A stretch of 64,000 bases of DNA, taken from assembly GCA_023409265.1 (NCBI GenBank), contig JAEYHZ010000004.1, positions 62,001 to 126,000 on the forward strand. The letters are read 5' to 3'. Origin of the DNA: Bacillota bacterium. GTDB taxonomy: Bacteria; Bacillota; Clostridia; Acetivibrionales; DSM-1351. How positions within the stretch are numbered: position 1 is the first letter of the stretch; each line of letters opens with the position of its first letter. Under the pieces are notes generated by a model, which was not told the DNA's origin, did not search any database, and saw nothing but the letters and a program-made list of their open reading frames with translations. This document shows, in pieces, positions 51,035-59,988 of this stretch. A program made the translations under genes and the position numbers.

Positions 51035-52624
51035 ATGAAAACACCTAAAATATTGGTAGTTGGCAGTTTAGTAATGGATTTGATTTATAGTACTTCGAAG
51101 GTTCCAAACGAAGGCGAAACAGTCAATGATGGATTGGCCTTTACCTCCGCTCCAGGCGGAAAAGGTGCGAATCAAGCAGTGCAGGCTGCAAGACTTGGCA
51201 TAGATGTTACCATGGTTGGAAAACTTGGTATGGACATGTTTGGGGATGAATTGCTGAAAGCGATTCAAATGGCAGGTATAAACACAGAGTATATACTGCG
51301 GGATGGGACTTGCTCCTCAGCTGTCAGCAATATCATTTTAGAAGTTGTTCCCGGTAAAAAAACCAGGAACAGAATAGTAGTTGTTCCAGGCAGCAATATG
51401 AAGCTTTCTGTTGAAGAGGTTGAATTTTTAAAGGATAGGATTTCCGAGTATGACCTTGTCATCCTGCAGCTTGAAATCCCAATAGAAGTTAATAGAAGAG
51501 TAATTGAATATGCATATGAAAAAGGAGTCCCGGTTATGCTTAACTCGGCCCCTTATCAGCCTTTAGATCAGAATATCCTTTCAAAATTAACTTATATTTC
51601 TCCAAATGAGCATGAGGCTTACGGCTTAACCGGGATAAAAACAACAACAGAGGACGGCATAATAGACATGGAGCAAGTCGAATTGGCGGCAAGGGCTTTA
51701 TTAACAAAAGGTGTTCCTAATGTAATTATTACTTTAGGCAGCAATGGTGTAGCCTTTATGAATAAAGATATGTTTGTTGTAAAGCCATGTATAGATATAG
51801 TTAAGGTGGTTGATCCCACAGCAGCAGGTGATTCCTTTACAGGTGCGTTCTGCTCGGCAGTGTGTATGGGTATGTCTCCTGAGAGGGCCCTGGATTTTGC
51901 AAACTATACAGCTACTGTTACAGTTTCTAAAATGGGGGCAATTACTTCCTTACCCAATCTGGAAGAAGTAAAGGCTTTAATGAGAAAAGATAACTACAAT
52001 CAAGGGGGCATTTGTATGGATACGTCTTTAAACTCTATTTTAAATAAATTTGCAAGCATATCTTTAGAAGAACTTCAGACCTTAATAAAAGAAATAAACG
52101 TAGATTTTTATGAAAAAGCAATTGAACTAATATTGGAAGCAGAAAAAAATGGCAGCAGGGTTCATATTACAGGTATTGGAAAGCCTGGTCATGTTGCCGG
52201 ATACATTGCTTCTCTGCTTTCTTCCACGGGGACACCTGCTTATGAACTCCATGGAACTGAGGCTGTACATGGTTCATCCGGACAAGTAAGAGCTGGTGAT
52301 GTAGTTATAGCAATATCAAATAGCGGTGAAACAACTGAACTAAAAGCAACTGTCGCAACCTTGAAGAATAATGGCGCTAAAATTATTGCTGTAACAGGTA
52401 AAAGAGATTCATGGCTGGCTAATATTGGAGATGCTTTTCTGTATGCCGGAGTTGAAAGTGAAGGTGATCCGCTTAACAGGGCGCCAAGAGCTTCAATACT
52501 TGCAGAGGTATATGTTCTGCAAGGACTTAGCTTATTATTGCAATGCAAAAAGGGCATCACACCACAGCAATATGTAAAGTGGCATCCAGGAGGAGCACTG
52601 GGGCAATTAAGGGTTAACGAGTAA
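51035..52624 (+). CDS. Fused ribokinase-like sugar kinase and SIS-domain arabinose-5-phosphate isomerase-like protein
   Basis: 529 residues. The PfkB kinase part (1 to about 318) has GSLVMDLIY, the APGGKGANQAVQAARLG sugar site and DPTAAGDSFTGAF with the catalytic Asp. The SIS part (about 340-525) has HITGIGKPGHVAGYIASLLSSTGTPA and ISNSGETTELKAT, plus HPGGALGQLR at the end, as in KdsD/KpsF/GutQ, but no CBS domains. The likely route is D-arabinose to arabinose 5-phosphate to ribulose 5-phosphate. At 52016 (residue 328) an in-frame ATG with AAGGGGG 7 bases upstream could also start the SIS part alone, so the fusion may come from two former genes. Confidence 0.88.
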   Translation: MKTPKILVVGSLVMDLIYSTSKVPNEGETVNDGLAFTSAPGGKGANQAVQAARLGIDVTMVGKLGMDMFGDELLKAIQMAGINTEYILRDGTCSSAVSNIILEVVPGKKTRNRIVVVPGSNMKLSVEEVEFLKDRISEYDLVILQLEIPIEVNRRVIEYAYEKGVPVMLNSAPYQPLDQNILSKLTYISPNEHEAYGLTGIKTTTEDGIIDMEQVELAARALLTKGVPNVIITLGSNGVAFMNKDMFVVKPCIDIVKVVDPTAAGDSFTGAFCSAVCMGMSPERALDFANYTATVTVSKMGAITSLPNLEEVKALMRKDNYNQGGICMDTSLNSILNKFASISLEELQTLIKEINVDFYEKAIELILEAEKNGSRVHITGIGKPGHVAGYIASLLSSTGTPAYELHGTEAVHGSSGQVRAGDVVIAISNSGETTELKATVATLKNNGAKIIAVTGKRDSWLANIGDAFLYAGVESEGDPLNRAPRASILAEVYVLQGLSLLLQCKKGITPQQYVKWHPGGALGQLRVNE

Positions 52625-52670
52625 AAAGAGACAAAATTCATTATAAAATAATATTTGACCACCCATTTTA

Positions 52671-52706
52671 AAAAATACTTATTCTATTAGTGAATAAGTA
52701 TTTTTT
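52671..52706 (+). terminator. Terminator of the sugar operon
   Basis: AAATACTTATTC/GAATAAGTATTT stem with a 7-base loop and following T run. 52707-52909 is otherwise AT-rich; a GGAGGG at 52882 precedes only short frames. Confidence 0.85.
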
Positions 52707-52909
52707 ATTTTGATTGATTATTTATTACAGATGATGTATTTTTTACAGAAAACTGTATTTTCTTAAGTAATTGACATTTTTAAAGGTCTGGTATACCATG
52801 AAATTTAAACAAAAGCAATTAATTCAGACTTTAAGTGAGAACATTTTACCCTCTAGTGACAGTGTGTTGTACATTGTCAATGGAGGGTATGAAAGGATGA
52901 AAAAATATA

Positions 52910-53584
52910 TTGTATGACAGGTTGCAGGGCTTAATAGGAGAAATGGGAGGGTCTTTTTCAGGCTTCTCAAATATAGGGGAATTTCTTCCTGAACAGCTAA
53001 AAAAATATCCATTTGCAATAACCTTCGGGGTCAGATTGTCAGATGCAATTATTGATGAAATAGAAGACAAGCCAACTTTTACCTATTTTAATCATTATCG
53101 GTCGGTTAATGCTTTGATAGATCAAATTTCGCTGAGAGTTGTTTTGGCCATATGTCAGCAAGGCTTTAAGGCTTATTCCATTGCTGCTTCCCAAAGCATT
53201 CCTACTGCAGCGGTTCCTTACAGCGGGATTATTCCTCATAAAACAGGTGCAGTCCAGGCCGGACTGGGATGGATAGGAAGGAATGGTCTGTTTATTCATA
53301 AGGAATTTGGGCCCCGGTTAAGGTTGGGAACAGTTCTGACCGACATGGAACTGCCTTGCGAAAATAAACTTTTGACAGGTAAGTGTTCCTCCTGCAATAG
53401 ATGTGTCAAGGCCTGTCCTGCCATGGCCCTTACAGGCAATGAGTGGGTTATGGGAGTGGAACGGGACCATATTGTAGATGCCAGGGCCTGTTCGGAATAT
53501 ATGAACCGGAATTTCAAAAATATAGGCCGCGGGTCAGTATGCGGAATTTGTATAAAAGTTTGTCCTCAATACAGTCATGATTAA
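52910..53584 (+). CDS. QueG-related 4Fe-4S protein (epoxyqueuosine reductase-like), short form
   Basis: 224 residues from TTG 52910. The cobalamin-binding-like fold (AVPYSGIIPHKTGAVQAGLGWIGRNGLFIHKEFGPRLRLGTVLTD) and two Fe-S motifs (CSSCNRCVKACP and CGICIKVCP, with an intervening Cys) match QueG and its relatives. At 224 residues it lacks the HEAT-repeat C-terminus of true QueG (about 350-380), so it may be a different family member. The start is uncertain: an in-frame stop at 52898 prevents extension, and the ATG at 52897 leads to a short frame ending after six codons. Confidence 0.75.
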   Translation: MYDRLQGLIGEMGGSFSGFSNIGEFLPEQLKKYPFAITFGVRLSDAIIDEIEDKPTFTYFNHYRSVNALIDQISLRVVLAICQQGFKAYSIAASQSIPTAAVPYSGIIPHKTGAVQAGLGWIGRNGLFIHKEFGPRLRLGTVLTDMELPCENKLLTGKCSSCNRCVKACPAMALTGNEWVMGVERDHIVDARACSEYMNRNFKNIGRGSVCGICIKVCPQYSHD

Positions 53585-53634
53585 ATGATACTTAACCATT
53601 TAGAAAAAGTTTATATTATAAACCGGAAAGGCTA

Positions 53635-54231
53635 ATGATACCAATGGCTATAAATATTAAAAAAGTTGAAGAGCATATACGGGGTCTTCTTATTGCAATA
53701 GGAGAAAACCCTGACCGAGAAGGACTGAGAGAAACACCTGCACGTGTAGCCAGAATGTATGAGGAAATATTTGAAGGTGTGGGTTATACAAATGATGAAA
53801 TTGCTGAAATGTTTAACAGGACCTTTGAAGAAGACCTGGTAATACCGGAGGACAACAAGGAAATAGTATTGGTGAAGGATATTGATATTTTCAGCTACTG
53901 CGAACATCATTTGGCACTTATGTACAATATGAAAGCGGCTATTGCCTATATACCAAACGGAAAGATTTTAGGACTCAGCAAGCTAGCCAGAATTGCCGAC
54001 ATGGTGGGTAAGAGACTTCAGCTCCAGGAAAGGATTGGTTCGGATATTGCTGAAATAATGCAGAAGATAACGGGTTCCGAGGATGTTGCTGTTATCATGG
54101 AAGGGCAGCATGCTTGTATGACCACACGGGGTATTAAAAACACCGGATCATTGACTAAAAGTATGACCTTACGAGGGAAATTCAATACAGACATCAATTT
54201 GACAAACAGGTTGATGCTGCTTTTTAAATAG
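53635..54231 (+). CDS. folE: GTP cyclohydrolase I
   Basis: 198 residues (ATG 53635 or 53644). It turns GTP into dihydroneopterin triphosphate, the first step to folate. Zinc Cys and His in SYCEHHLALM and the later HACMTTRGI are present. GGAAAGG precedes the start. First gene of a folE-HD-folP-folBK operon. Confidence 0.96.
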   Translation: MIPMAINIKKVEEHIRGLLIAIGENPDREGLRETPARVARMYEEIFEGVGYTNDEIAEMFNRTFEEDLVIPEDNKEIVLVKDIDIFSYCEHHLALMYNMKAAIAYIPNGKILGLSKLARIADMVGKRLQLQERIGSDIAEIMQKITGSEDVAVIMEGQHACMTTRGIKNTGSLTKSMTLRGKFNTDINLTNRLMLLFK

Positions 54232-54282
54232 CGCTTTTTATTAATGCTTTAGGCGCTGCATGGCAGCGGAATGGAGATTAAA

Positions 54283-54762
54283 ATGGATTTGGCATACCAG
54301 ATAATGCAGCATCCCAAATTTATAGAATACATTAATTTAAATAAAGCATGTGAGGTGGAAAGAAGCTTTTGCCGCCATGACCTTCAGCATGCTGTTGATG
54401 TGGCTAGGGTTGCTTATATTATTGCACTTGAAAGTAAATATGATCTGAGTAAGGAAATTATATATGCTGCGGCACTTCTACATGACATTGCAAAATGGAA
54501 GCAGTATAGGCAAAAGTTGGACCATGCGGCCGAGGGAGCTGTACTTGCCCGCGAAATTCTAGAGGACTTAAACTGTAACAAAAAGGATACCGAAATGATA
54601 TTGGATGCCATACGCAGCCACCGTATAAAAGGTAAAGGTACTTCACCCTTAAGCATTGTACTTTACGCCGGGGACAAATCCTGCCGTCCATGTATTGATT
54701 GCAGCATGGTAAAGGAATGTGACTGGTATACGGATGGGAAAAAGCCCGAACTATTGTATTAA
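54283..54762 (+). CDS. HD-domain phosphohydrolase in the folate operon
   Basis: 159 residues from ATG 54283. H..HD..D motif: RHDLQHAVDVARVAYI, AALLHDIAKW and IRSHR. After the HD part is a Cys cluster (CRPCIDCSMVKEC) near 132-145 that could bind metal. It lies between folE and folP, where a dihydroneopterin triphosphate phosphatase is needed and no NudB-type Nudix gene is present. HD proteins hydrolyse phosphate esters and nucleotides, so it is a candidate for that missing step. Upstream is the same hairpin plus GGAATGGAGATTAA cassette as at obgE. Confidence 0.85.
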   Translation: MDLAYQIMQHPKFIEYINLNKACEVERSFCRHDLQHAVDVARVAYIIALESKYDLSKEIIYAAALLHDIAKWKQYRQKLDHAAEGAVLAREILEDLNCNKKDTEMILDAIRSHRIKGKGTSPLSIVLYAGDKSCRPCIDCSMVKECDWYTDGKKPELLY

Positions 54763-54889
54763 ACTAATCAGGTGTATAAAAATAAACACACTTAATTTCA
54801 AAATCAAGTTTTCAATACGCACAAAATAGAACTTTTAATACAAAATAGAGTTTTAAACATAATAGAACTTTAAAAAAGAAGGATATATA

Positions 54890-55714
54890 ATGAAACACCA
54901 GTCGATGAAAATAGCAGATTATACATGGGAATGGGGCAAAAGGACCTATATTATGGGAATTCTCAATGTTACTCCCGACTCCTTTTCAGACGGAGGCAGC
55001 TACGTTGACAGTCAGGCTGCCATAGAACAGGCAGTGCGTATGACTGGAGATGGAGCCGATATAATAGATGTGGGCGGAGAAACCACAAAGCCCGGTGCTG
55101 TACCGGTAGCAGCAGAGGTTGAAATCAAAAGGGTAATACCAATCATTGAAGCTCTGTCCAGGGAAATACGCGTTCCAGTTTCAGTTGATACTTACAGGGC
55201 TGAAACAGCTGAGCTTGCAATCAAGGCAGGTGCAAATATGATAAATGATATTTGGGGCCTGAAGCATGATCCGGAAATGGCAGCTGTTATTTCGGCATAT
55301 AATGTGCCTGTTTGCATTATGCACAACAGGACTTGCGGAACAGATTACGGACAGGATCTTATGGGTAAAATTCTGTGTGAGCTGGAAGAAAGTATTTTTA
55401 TTGCAAAAAAAGCAAATATAAAAGATGAAAACATAATCATAGATCCGGGTATAGGGTTTGCCAAGACCTGGGAGCAAAATATCAAGGTAATGAGACATCT
55501 GGAGGATTTTAAAAAACTTGGATATCCTGTTTTGCTTGGAGCATCAAGAAAATCCTTCATAGGTAGAGTTCTGGAGCTTGAAGTTTCTGACAGGCTGGAA
55601 GGAACTCTGGCAACAACGGCTGCTGGTATTACAAAAGGTGTTGATATTGTCAGGGTACATGATGTTTTGCAAAATTTAAGAGTTGCTAAAATGATGGATA
55701 GCTTGGTGAGGTAG
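54890..55714 (+). CDS. folP: Dihydropteroate synthase
   Basis: 274 residues, normal length. It joins dihydropterin pyrophosphate and p-aminobenzoate; sulfonamides compete here. MGILNVTPDSFSDGG, DVGGETTKPGA and LLGASRKSFIGR are the pterin and phosphate sites. AAGAAGGA is the ribosome site. Two bases before folBK. Confidence 0.97.
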   Translation: MKHQSMKIADYTWEWGKRTYIMGILNVTPDSFSDGGSYVDSQAAIEQAVRMTGDGADIIDVGGETTKPGAVPVAAEVEIKRVIPIIEALSREIRVPVSVDTYRAETAELAIKAGANMINDIWGLKHDPEMAAVISAYNVPVCIMHNRTCGTDYGQDLMGKILCELEESIFIAKKANIKDENIIIDPGIGFAKTWEQNIKVMRHLEDFKKLGYPVLLGASRKSFIGRVLELEVSDRLEGTLATTAAGITKGVDIVRVHDVLQNLRVAKMMDSLVR

Positions 55715-55716
55715 AA

Positions 55717-56547
55717 ATGGATAAGATTATAATTGAAGACCTGGAGATATATGCATATCATGGGGTGGCAGAAGAGGAAAAAAAGCTGGGGCAGCTTTTT
55801 ATTGTTTCCCTTCATATATCGGCAGACCTGGATGCCGCCGCAAGGAATTGCGATTTGAAGTCAACTATAAATTATGCAGAAGTTTGTGACGAAGTTCAGT
55901 CAGTTTTAAGAGCTGAAAAGTATGACCTTATAGAGACGGCTGCATTAAAAATAATAGAAGGAATTTTTATAAAATTTCAAAATGCTTCTGCTGTTAAAAT
56001 ACTTTTGAAGAAACCGTGGGCTCCCATGGGGCATCATCTGAAATACGCAGCTGTAGAGCTTGAACGTACCAGGGCTGAGAATGAAGTTACAGCGTTCATT
56101 GCACTTGGATCGAACCTCGGGGACAGAGCCGCCTATCTGAACAGAGCAGTAGAAATGCTGAGACAAACGAACGGAATTACGGTAACCGCCTTATCATCAT
56201 ATTATAATACCGCCCCGGTAGGCTTTGAGGAGCAGCCTGATTTTTTAAATGCAGTGGTGGGAATAAAAACCACATTACCTCCAAATGAGCTTTTAAGGAT
56301 TTGTGCAGCTATAGAAAGTGAGCTTAAGCGCGAAAGAATTATACATTGGGGTCCCAGAACCATAGACCTTGATATCTTGCTTTATGGTGATCGGATTGTT
56401 GATGAGGATGCTTTAAAAATTCCTCATCCAAGGATGCAGGAACGCAGCTTTGTGTTGGAGCCGCTAAATGAGATAGCTCCGCAGGCCTTTCATCCGGTAT
56501 ACCGAAAGACTGTACGTGAACTGTATGAGAGCTTGTTAAAAGAGTAA
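55717..56547 (+). CDS. folBK: Bifunctional dihydroneopterin aldolase / HPPK
   Basis: 276 residues. Residues 1 to about 118 are dihydroneopterin aldolase (MDKIIIEDLEIYAYHGVAEEEKKLGQ); residues about 123-276 are 6-hydroxymethyl-7,8-dihydropterin pyrophosphokinase (FIALGSNLGDRAAYLNRAVEML, GPRTIDLDILLYG, IPHPRMQERSFVLEPL). These are consecutive steps of the pathway, so the fusion channels the product. Fused folB-folK genes are common in Clostridia. Two bases after folP, so translationally coupled. Confidence 0.95.
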   Translation: MDKIIIEDLEIYAYHGVAEEEKKLGQLFIVSLHISADLDAAARNCDLKSTINYAEVCDEVQSVLRAEKYDLIETAALKIIEGIFIKFQNASAVKILLKKPWAPMGHHLKYAAVELERTRAENEVTAFIALGSNLGDRAAYLNRAVEMLRQTNGITVTALSSYYNTAPVGFEEQPDFLNAVVGIKTTLPPNELLRICAAIESELKRERIIHWGPRTIDLDILLYGDRIVDEDALKIPHPRMQERSFVLEPLNEIAPQAFHPVYRKTVRELYESLLKE

Positions 56548-56631
56548 AAATTTTAAACAATAAAAAAGAATGTCAATGAAAAATATAATAATAATCAGTC
56601 TAATTAAACAATAGTGCAAATGGAGGTTAAA

Positions 56632-57165
56632 ATGGATAAAACAGGTTTAGTACATATTTATACGGGCGATGGAAAAGGAAAAACTACTGCGGCTCTCGGG
56701 CTTGGGATCAGGGCCTGTGGCAGCGGTATGAAGGTACTGCTGGTGCAGTTCCTTAAAAGCATGAATACCAGTGAACTTGAGATAATAAAAAAACTTCAGC
56801 CCGACTTTACTGTTATCCGTGGATTCAACTGTAAAAAGTTTGCCTGGGACATGACACCTCTGGAACTGCAGAATGCTGCCCAAGAAGCTGCCGAAATATT
56901 TGAGCAGGTTAAAGGTATTGTAAATGAAGGAAACCATGATCTTGTTATACTGGATGAACTTCTGGGAGTAGTATCGCTCAATTTCCTGGAACTTGATGCT
57001 GTGCTGGACCTGATAAGGAACAAGCCTCAGAAGGTAGAGCTGATACTTACCGGCAGAAATGCATCTGAAGTGCTGATACAGTCTGCCGATTATGTATCTG
57101 ATATAAAAGCTGTAAAGCATCCTTATGATAAAGGTATTGCAGCCAGAAAGGGAATTGAGTTTTAA
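56632..57165 (+). CDS. cobA: Cob(I)alamin/corrinoid adenosyltransferase, CobA type
   Basis: 177 residues from ATG 56632, with TGGAGG upstream; an earlier GTG at 56614 has no ribosome site. P-loop GDGKGKTTAALGLG, VLLVQFLKS, VILDELLGVVSL and LILTGRNASEVLIQSADYVSDI follow the CobA/CobO pattern. It transfers adenosyl from ATP to cobalt. It follows folBK by 84 bases; it may be a separate gene rather than part of the folate operon. The radical SAM/corrinoid type gene at 32 kb is not obviously linked. Confidence 0.92.
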   Translation: MDKTGLVHIYTGDGKGKTTAALGLGIRACGSGMKVLLVQFLKSMNTSELEIIKKLQPDFTVIRGFNCKKFAWDMTPLELQNAAQEAAEIFEQVKGIVNEGNHDLVILDELLGVVSLNFLELDAVLDLIRNKPQKVELILTGRNASEVLIQSADYVSDIKAVKHPYDKGIAARKGIEF

Positions 57166-57205
57166 TTAAGACTTAAGGCAAGACTTTTTTATGTTAATGG
57201 AAGAA

Positions 57206-57263
57206 GGCCGGTTTACCCATATGTGCACTTTCTACTTGGAAAGCTGATTAAGGGTAACCGGCC
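57206..57263. terminator. Hairpin between convergent cobA and glgA
   Basis: GGCCGGTTTACCC and GGGTAACCGGCC pair (one bulge) around a 33-base loop. No strong T run follows on either strand. Confidence 0.6.
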
Positions 57264-57285
57264 TGTAATTTTCATAACAAATTTT

Positions 57286-58734
57286 CTATCCATGCTTATG
57301 CATGGTTTCCTGATACATCTTCATATATTCCTTTGCTGATTTGTCCCAGCTGAAATCAGCTCTCATGCCTCTTTCAACTATCAGCTTCCAGATGTCCTTC
57401 CTGTTCCGGTAGAAGTCAACTGCTCTGCGAATTGTATTGAGCATATCATGTGCGTTATAGTTCGCAAAGGTAAAGCCGTTTCCAGCACCGGTTTCTTCAT
57501 TGTAGGAAAGGACTGTATCGTTTAAGCCGCCTGTTTCACGAACTATGGGTACTGCGCCGTATCTGAAGCTGAATATCTGACCAAGGCCGCAGGGCTCAAA
57601 CAGGGATGGCATCAAAAACATATCCGAACCGGCGTATATCCTCTGGGCAAGAGTATCACTGAAGGTTATGTTTGCAGACACTTTATCCTTGTGCCAGTAT
57701 GCCGCATTTTCAAAAATGTGTTTATAATGTTCGTCTCCCTTACCGAGAAGTACAAACTGAATATCCATCTGGAGAATTTCTTCCAGAACACATTCAATAA
57801 GGTCAAAACCCTTTTGCGCAGTAAGTCTGGATATGATGCCTATCACAGGTACTTCAGGCCTCACGGGCAGGCCCAGTTCCTCCTGGAGCAGCTTTTTATT
57901 TTCATACTTTAATGATATATTGTCAGCAGAAAAGTTGGTATAAATTCTGCTGTCTGTTTTTGGATCATTTTTCTGATAGTCAATACCATTCAGTATACCG
58001 TACAAATCCCCCGAGCGTTGAATCAATATATCGTTGAGCCCTTCTCCATAAAAATCGGTTTTGATTTCCCTGGCATAGGTAGGACTTACAGTACTTATAG
58101 AATCTGAATAGACCAGACCAGCTTTCATGTAGTTTACGCAGTCATTAAACTCAATTCCATCGGGAGTAAAGTATTGCCAGTCAACATTCATTAAGTCGGA
58201 TAAAACCCCCTTTGGGAATATTCCCTGATACTTGAGATTATGAATTGTAAAGACAGTCTTGACCCTGCTATAGTAAGCATGCCTGTAATTGGCTTTGAGA
58301 AGAAGACCAACAATGCCCGTTTGCCAGTCATTGCAGTGTATTATGTCAGGTTTGAAACCAATAAGCGGAAGCATTTCAAGTATAGCCTTGCTGAAAAAAG
58401 TAAATTGCTCTGCTTCGTCATAGTCTCCGTATAACTCGGATCGATTGAAATAATATTCATTATCAAGAAAATAGTAGGTCACTTCATCATGTACAAGTTT
58501 TAAAATTCCACAGTATTGGTGTCTCCAGGACAAATCAACATATATATATCCCAGGAACTCCATAGAATCCATATACTGCTGTGGGATACATTTATACTTT
58601 GGCATAACAACTCTTATGTCAGCCCCGAGTCTGGATATTGCTTTGGGAAGGGAGCCCGCCACATCCCCAAGACCCCCTGTTTTTGCGAATGGGAATACCT
58701 CGGAAGAAGCAAATAAAACATGGACTTTATTCAT
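57286..58734 (-). CDS. glgA: Glycogen synthase (ADP-glucose)
   Basis: 482 residues from the complement ATG at 58734 with AGGAGG upstream. GT5 enzyme that extends alpha-1,4-glucan from ADP-glucose. KTGGLGDVAGSLPKA (substrate loop), DIIHCNDWQTG and SLFEPCGLGQIFSFRYGAVPIVRETGGLNDTV (GT-B C domain) are visible. No other glg gene is in the window. Confidence 0.95.
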   Translation of the reverse strand: MNKVHVLFASSEVFPFAKTGGLGDVAGSLPKAISRLGADIRVVMPKYKCIPQQYMDSMEFLGYIYVDLSWRHQYCGILKLVHDEVTYYFLDNEYYFNRSELYGDYDEAEQFTFFSKAILEMLPLIGFKPDIIHCNDWQTGIVGLLLKANYRHAYYSRVKTVFTIHNLKYQGIFPKGVLSDLMNVDWQYFTPDGIEFNDCVNYMKAGLVYSDSISTVSPTYAREIKTDFYGEGLNDILIQRSGDLYGILNGIDYQKNDPKTDSRIYTNFSADNISLKYENKKLLQEELGLPVRPEVPVIGIISRLTAQKGFDLIECVLEEILQMDIQFVLLGKGDEHYKHIFENAAYWHKDKVSANITFSDTLAQRIYAGSDMFLMPSLFEPCGLGQIFSFRYGAVPIVRETGGLNDTVLSYNEETGAGNGFTFANYNAHDMLNTIRRAVDFYRNRKDIWKLIVERGMRADFSWDKSAKEYMKMYQETMHKHG

Positions 58735-59040
58735 AAAAAACCTCCTAAGCAATGAATAAACTGATTAGCTTTAGTTTAGCAGATTTTACATACCGGTACA
58801 ATAAGTATGTAATAATTCCGGTTACCTCCTTCATGACAGTCAAATAAAGCCGTGATACATGGCTTTTCTTGTCCCAATAACAGGTAAAAACTGAAAATAT
58901 TAAAAAAAATAGCATTGGACTTATATCATTTTCCGGTTAACTGTCGTATAATGATGTTGTATAGGTATTCTGTGGAAATTTTTTTTTATCATTCCAAGCA
59001 GATTTATTTGTATAATTATTTTTGTAAGGAGGTCAGATAA

Positions 59041-59331
59041 ATGGACTTAAAGGATTTATTAAAAAAGAAGAAAAGAACTACTAAAAAGCAGGCTGCAAAG
59101 AATGTTGCCATCGGTGCTGGAATTGGTGCAGCCGTAGGCGTAGCAACAGGTGTTTTACTGGCTCCCAAAGCTGGTAAAGAGACCAGGGAAGATATTGTCA
59201 AGACTACCAAGGAAACACTTGAAACTGTAAAGGAAGGCCTTAACGTAGCAAAGGAAAAAATTGAAGAAATAGTCAAAAAGGATAAGGCTGTAAGCGAAGC
59301 TGAAGAAAAGGAAGAAGTAGTAGTAGAATAA
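59041..59331 (+). CDS. YtxH-domain protein
   Basis: 96 residues. A basic N-terminus (KDLLKKKKRTTKKQAAKNVA), a glycine-zipper membrane segment (AIGAGIGAAVGVATGVLLAPKAGKETRED) and a charged helical tail. This is the YtxH family of general-stress or envelope proteins. GTAAGGAGG precedes the ATG. The 306-base gap from glgA holds one TATAAT (58947-58952) without a clear -35. It pairs with the following YtxG/DUF948-like gene. Confidence 0.88.
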   Translation: MDLKDLLKKKKRTTKKQAAKNVAIGAGIGAAVGVATGVLLAPKAGKETREDIVKTTKETLETVKEGLNVAKEKIEEIVKKDKAVSEAEEKEEVVVE

Positions 59332-59367
59332 ACCAAATTACCGGCTAAATACGAAAGGAAGTTGTAT

Positions 59368-59748
59368 ATGTCTGTTACTGTAGACCTTAGTGTTGTGGCA
59401 TGGTTTATAATTTTCTGTATCGCTGTTATTATTGGAGTATTTTTAATAATTCTCCTTAGAAATTGCCTGAAGGTAGTAGACAGGGTCAACAAGATACTTG
59501 ATAGCAATTCTGAAAGTATTGGGAAAACTCTCGATGCACTGCCGTCAACTGTAAAGAGTATTGATGAGTTGGCTGTAAGTGCAAAAGGTACTTTGGATAA
59601 GGCTACATCAGTTGTAACGACCGTTGAAGATACAGTTACCGAAACCATAGATTCATTTTCGTTCAATGCTGAGAACGTACTTAATATAATAAATGTAGCA
59701 AGTACTGTTGTTAAATCCATCATAAGCGCGTTTTCTTCAAAAAAATAA
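59368..59748 (+). CDS. YtxG/DUF948-like membrane protein
   Basis: 126 residues from ATG 59368. One N-terminal membrane helix (VVAWFIIFCIAVIIGVFLIILLRN), then a Ser/Thr/Val-rich amphipathic helix region like the DUF948 tail. In Bacillus the matching ytxG-ytxH pair belongs to the general stress regulon; the pairing here suggests the same envelope role. The ribosome site is AAAGGAAG. A terminator follows. Confidence 0.8.
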   Translation: MSVTVDLSVVAWFIIFCIAVIIGVFLIILLRNCLKVVDRVNKILDSNSESIGKTLDALPSTVKSIDELAVSAKGTLDKATSVVTTVEDTVTETIDSFSFNAENVLNIINVASTVVKSIISAFSSKK

Positions 59749-59767
59749 AGATTATAATTAAAAGTTT

Positions 59768-59808
59768 AAATTAAAAAACGAAAGATAAATTCTTTCGTTT
59801 TTTAATTT
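59768..59808 (+). terminator. Terminator after the YtxH/YtxG pair
   Basis: 18-bp perfect stem AAATTAAAAAACGAAAGA with its complement, 5-base loop. Confidence 0.9.
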
Positions 59809-59988
59809 GATTTTTAGGGGGTCAAAAGCATTAACTTATTGTATTAGCTTACCTTGTATGATATGATTTAGGTAAATAATCCTGCCAACAAAAGACAAAA
59901 TTTTTACATTGAATGGCAAAGCTATTGGGGTATCAATATGTAATTTGTTATTCATTAAAATTAAAAATACGATATGGGGTGAAATACT

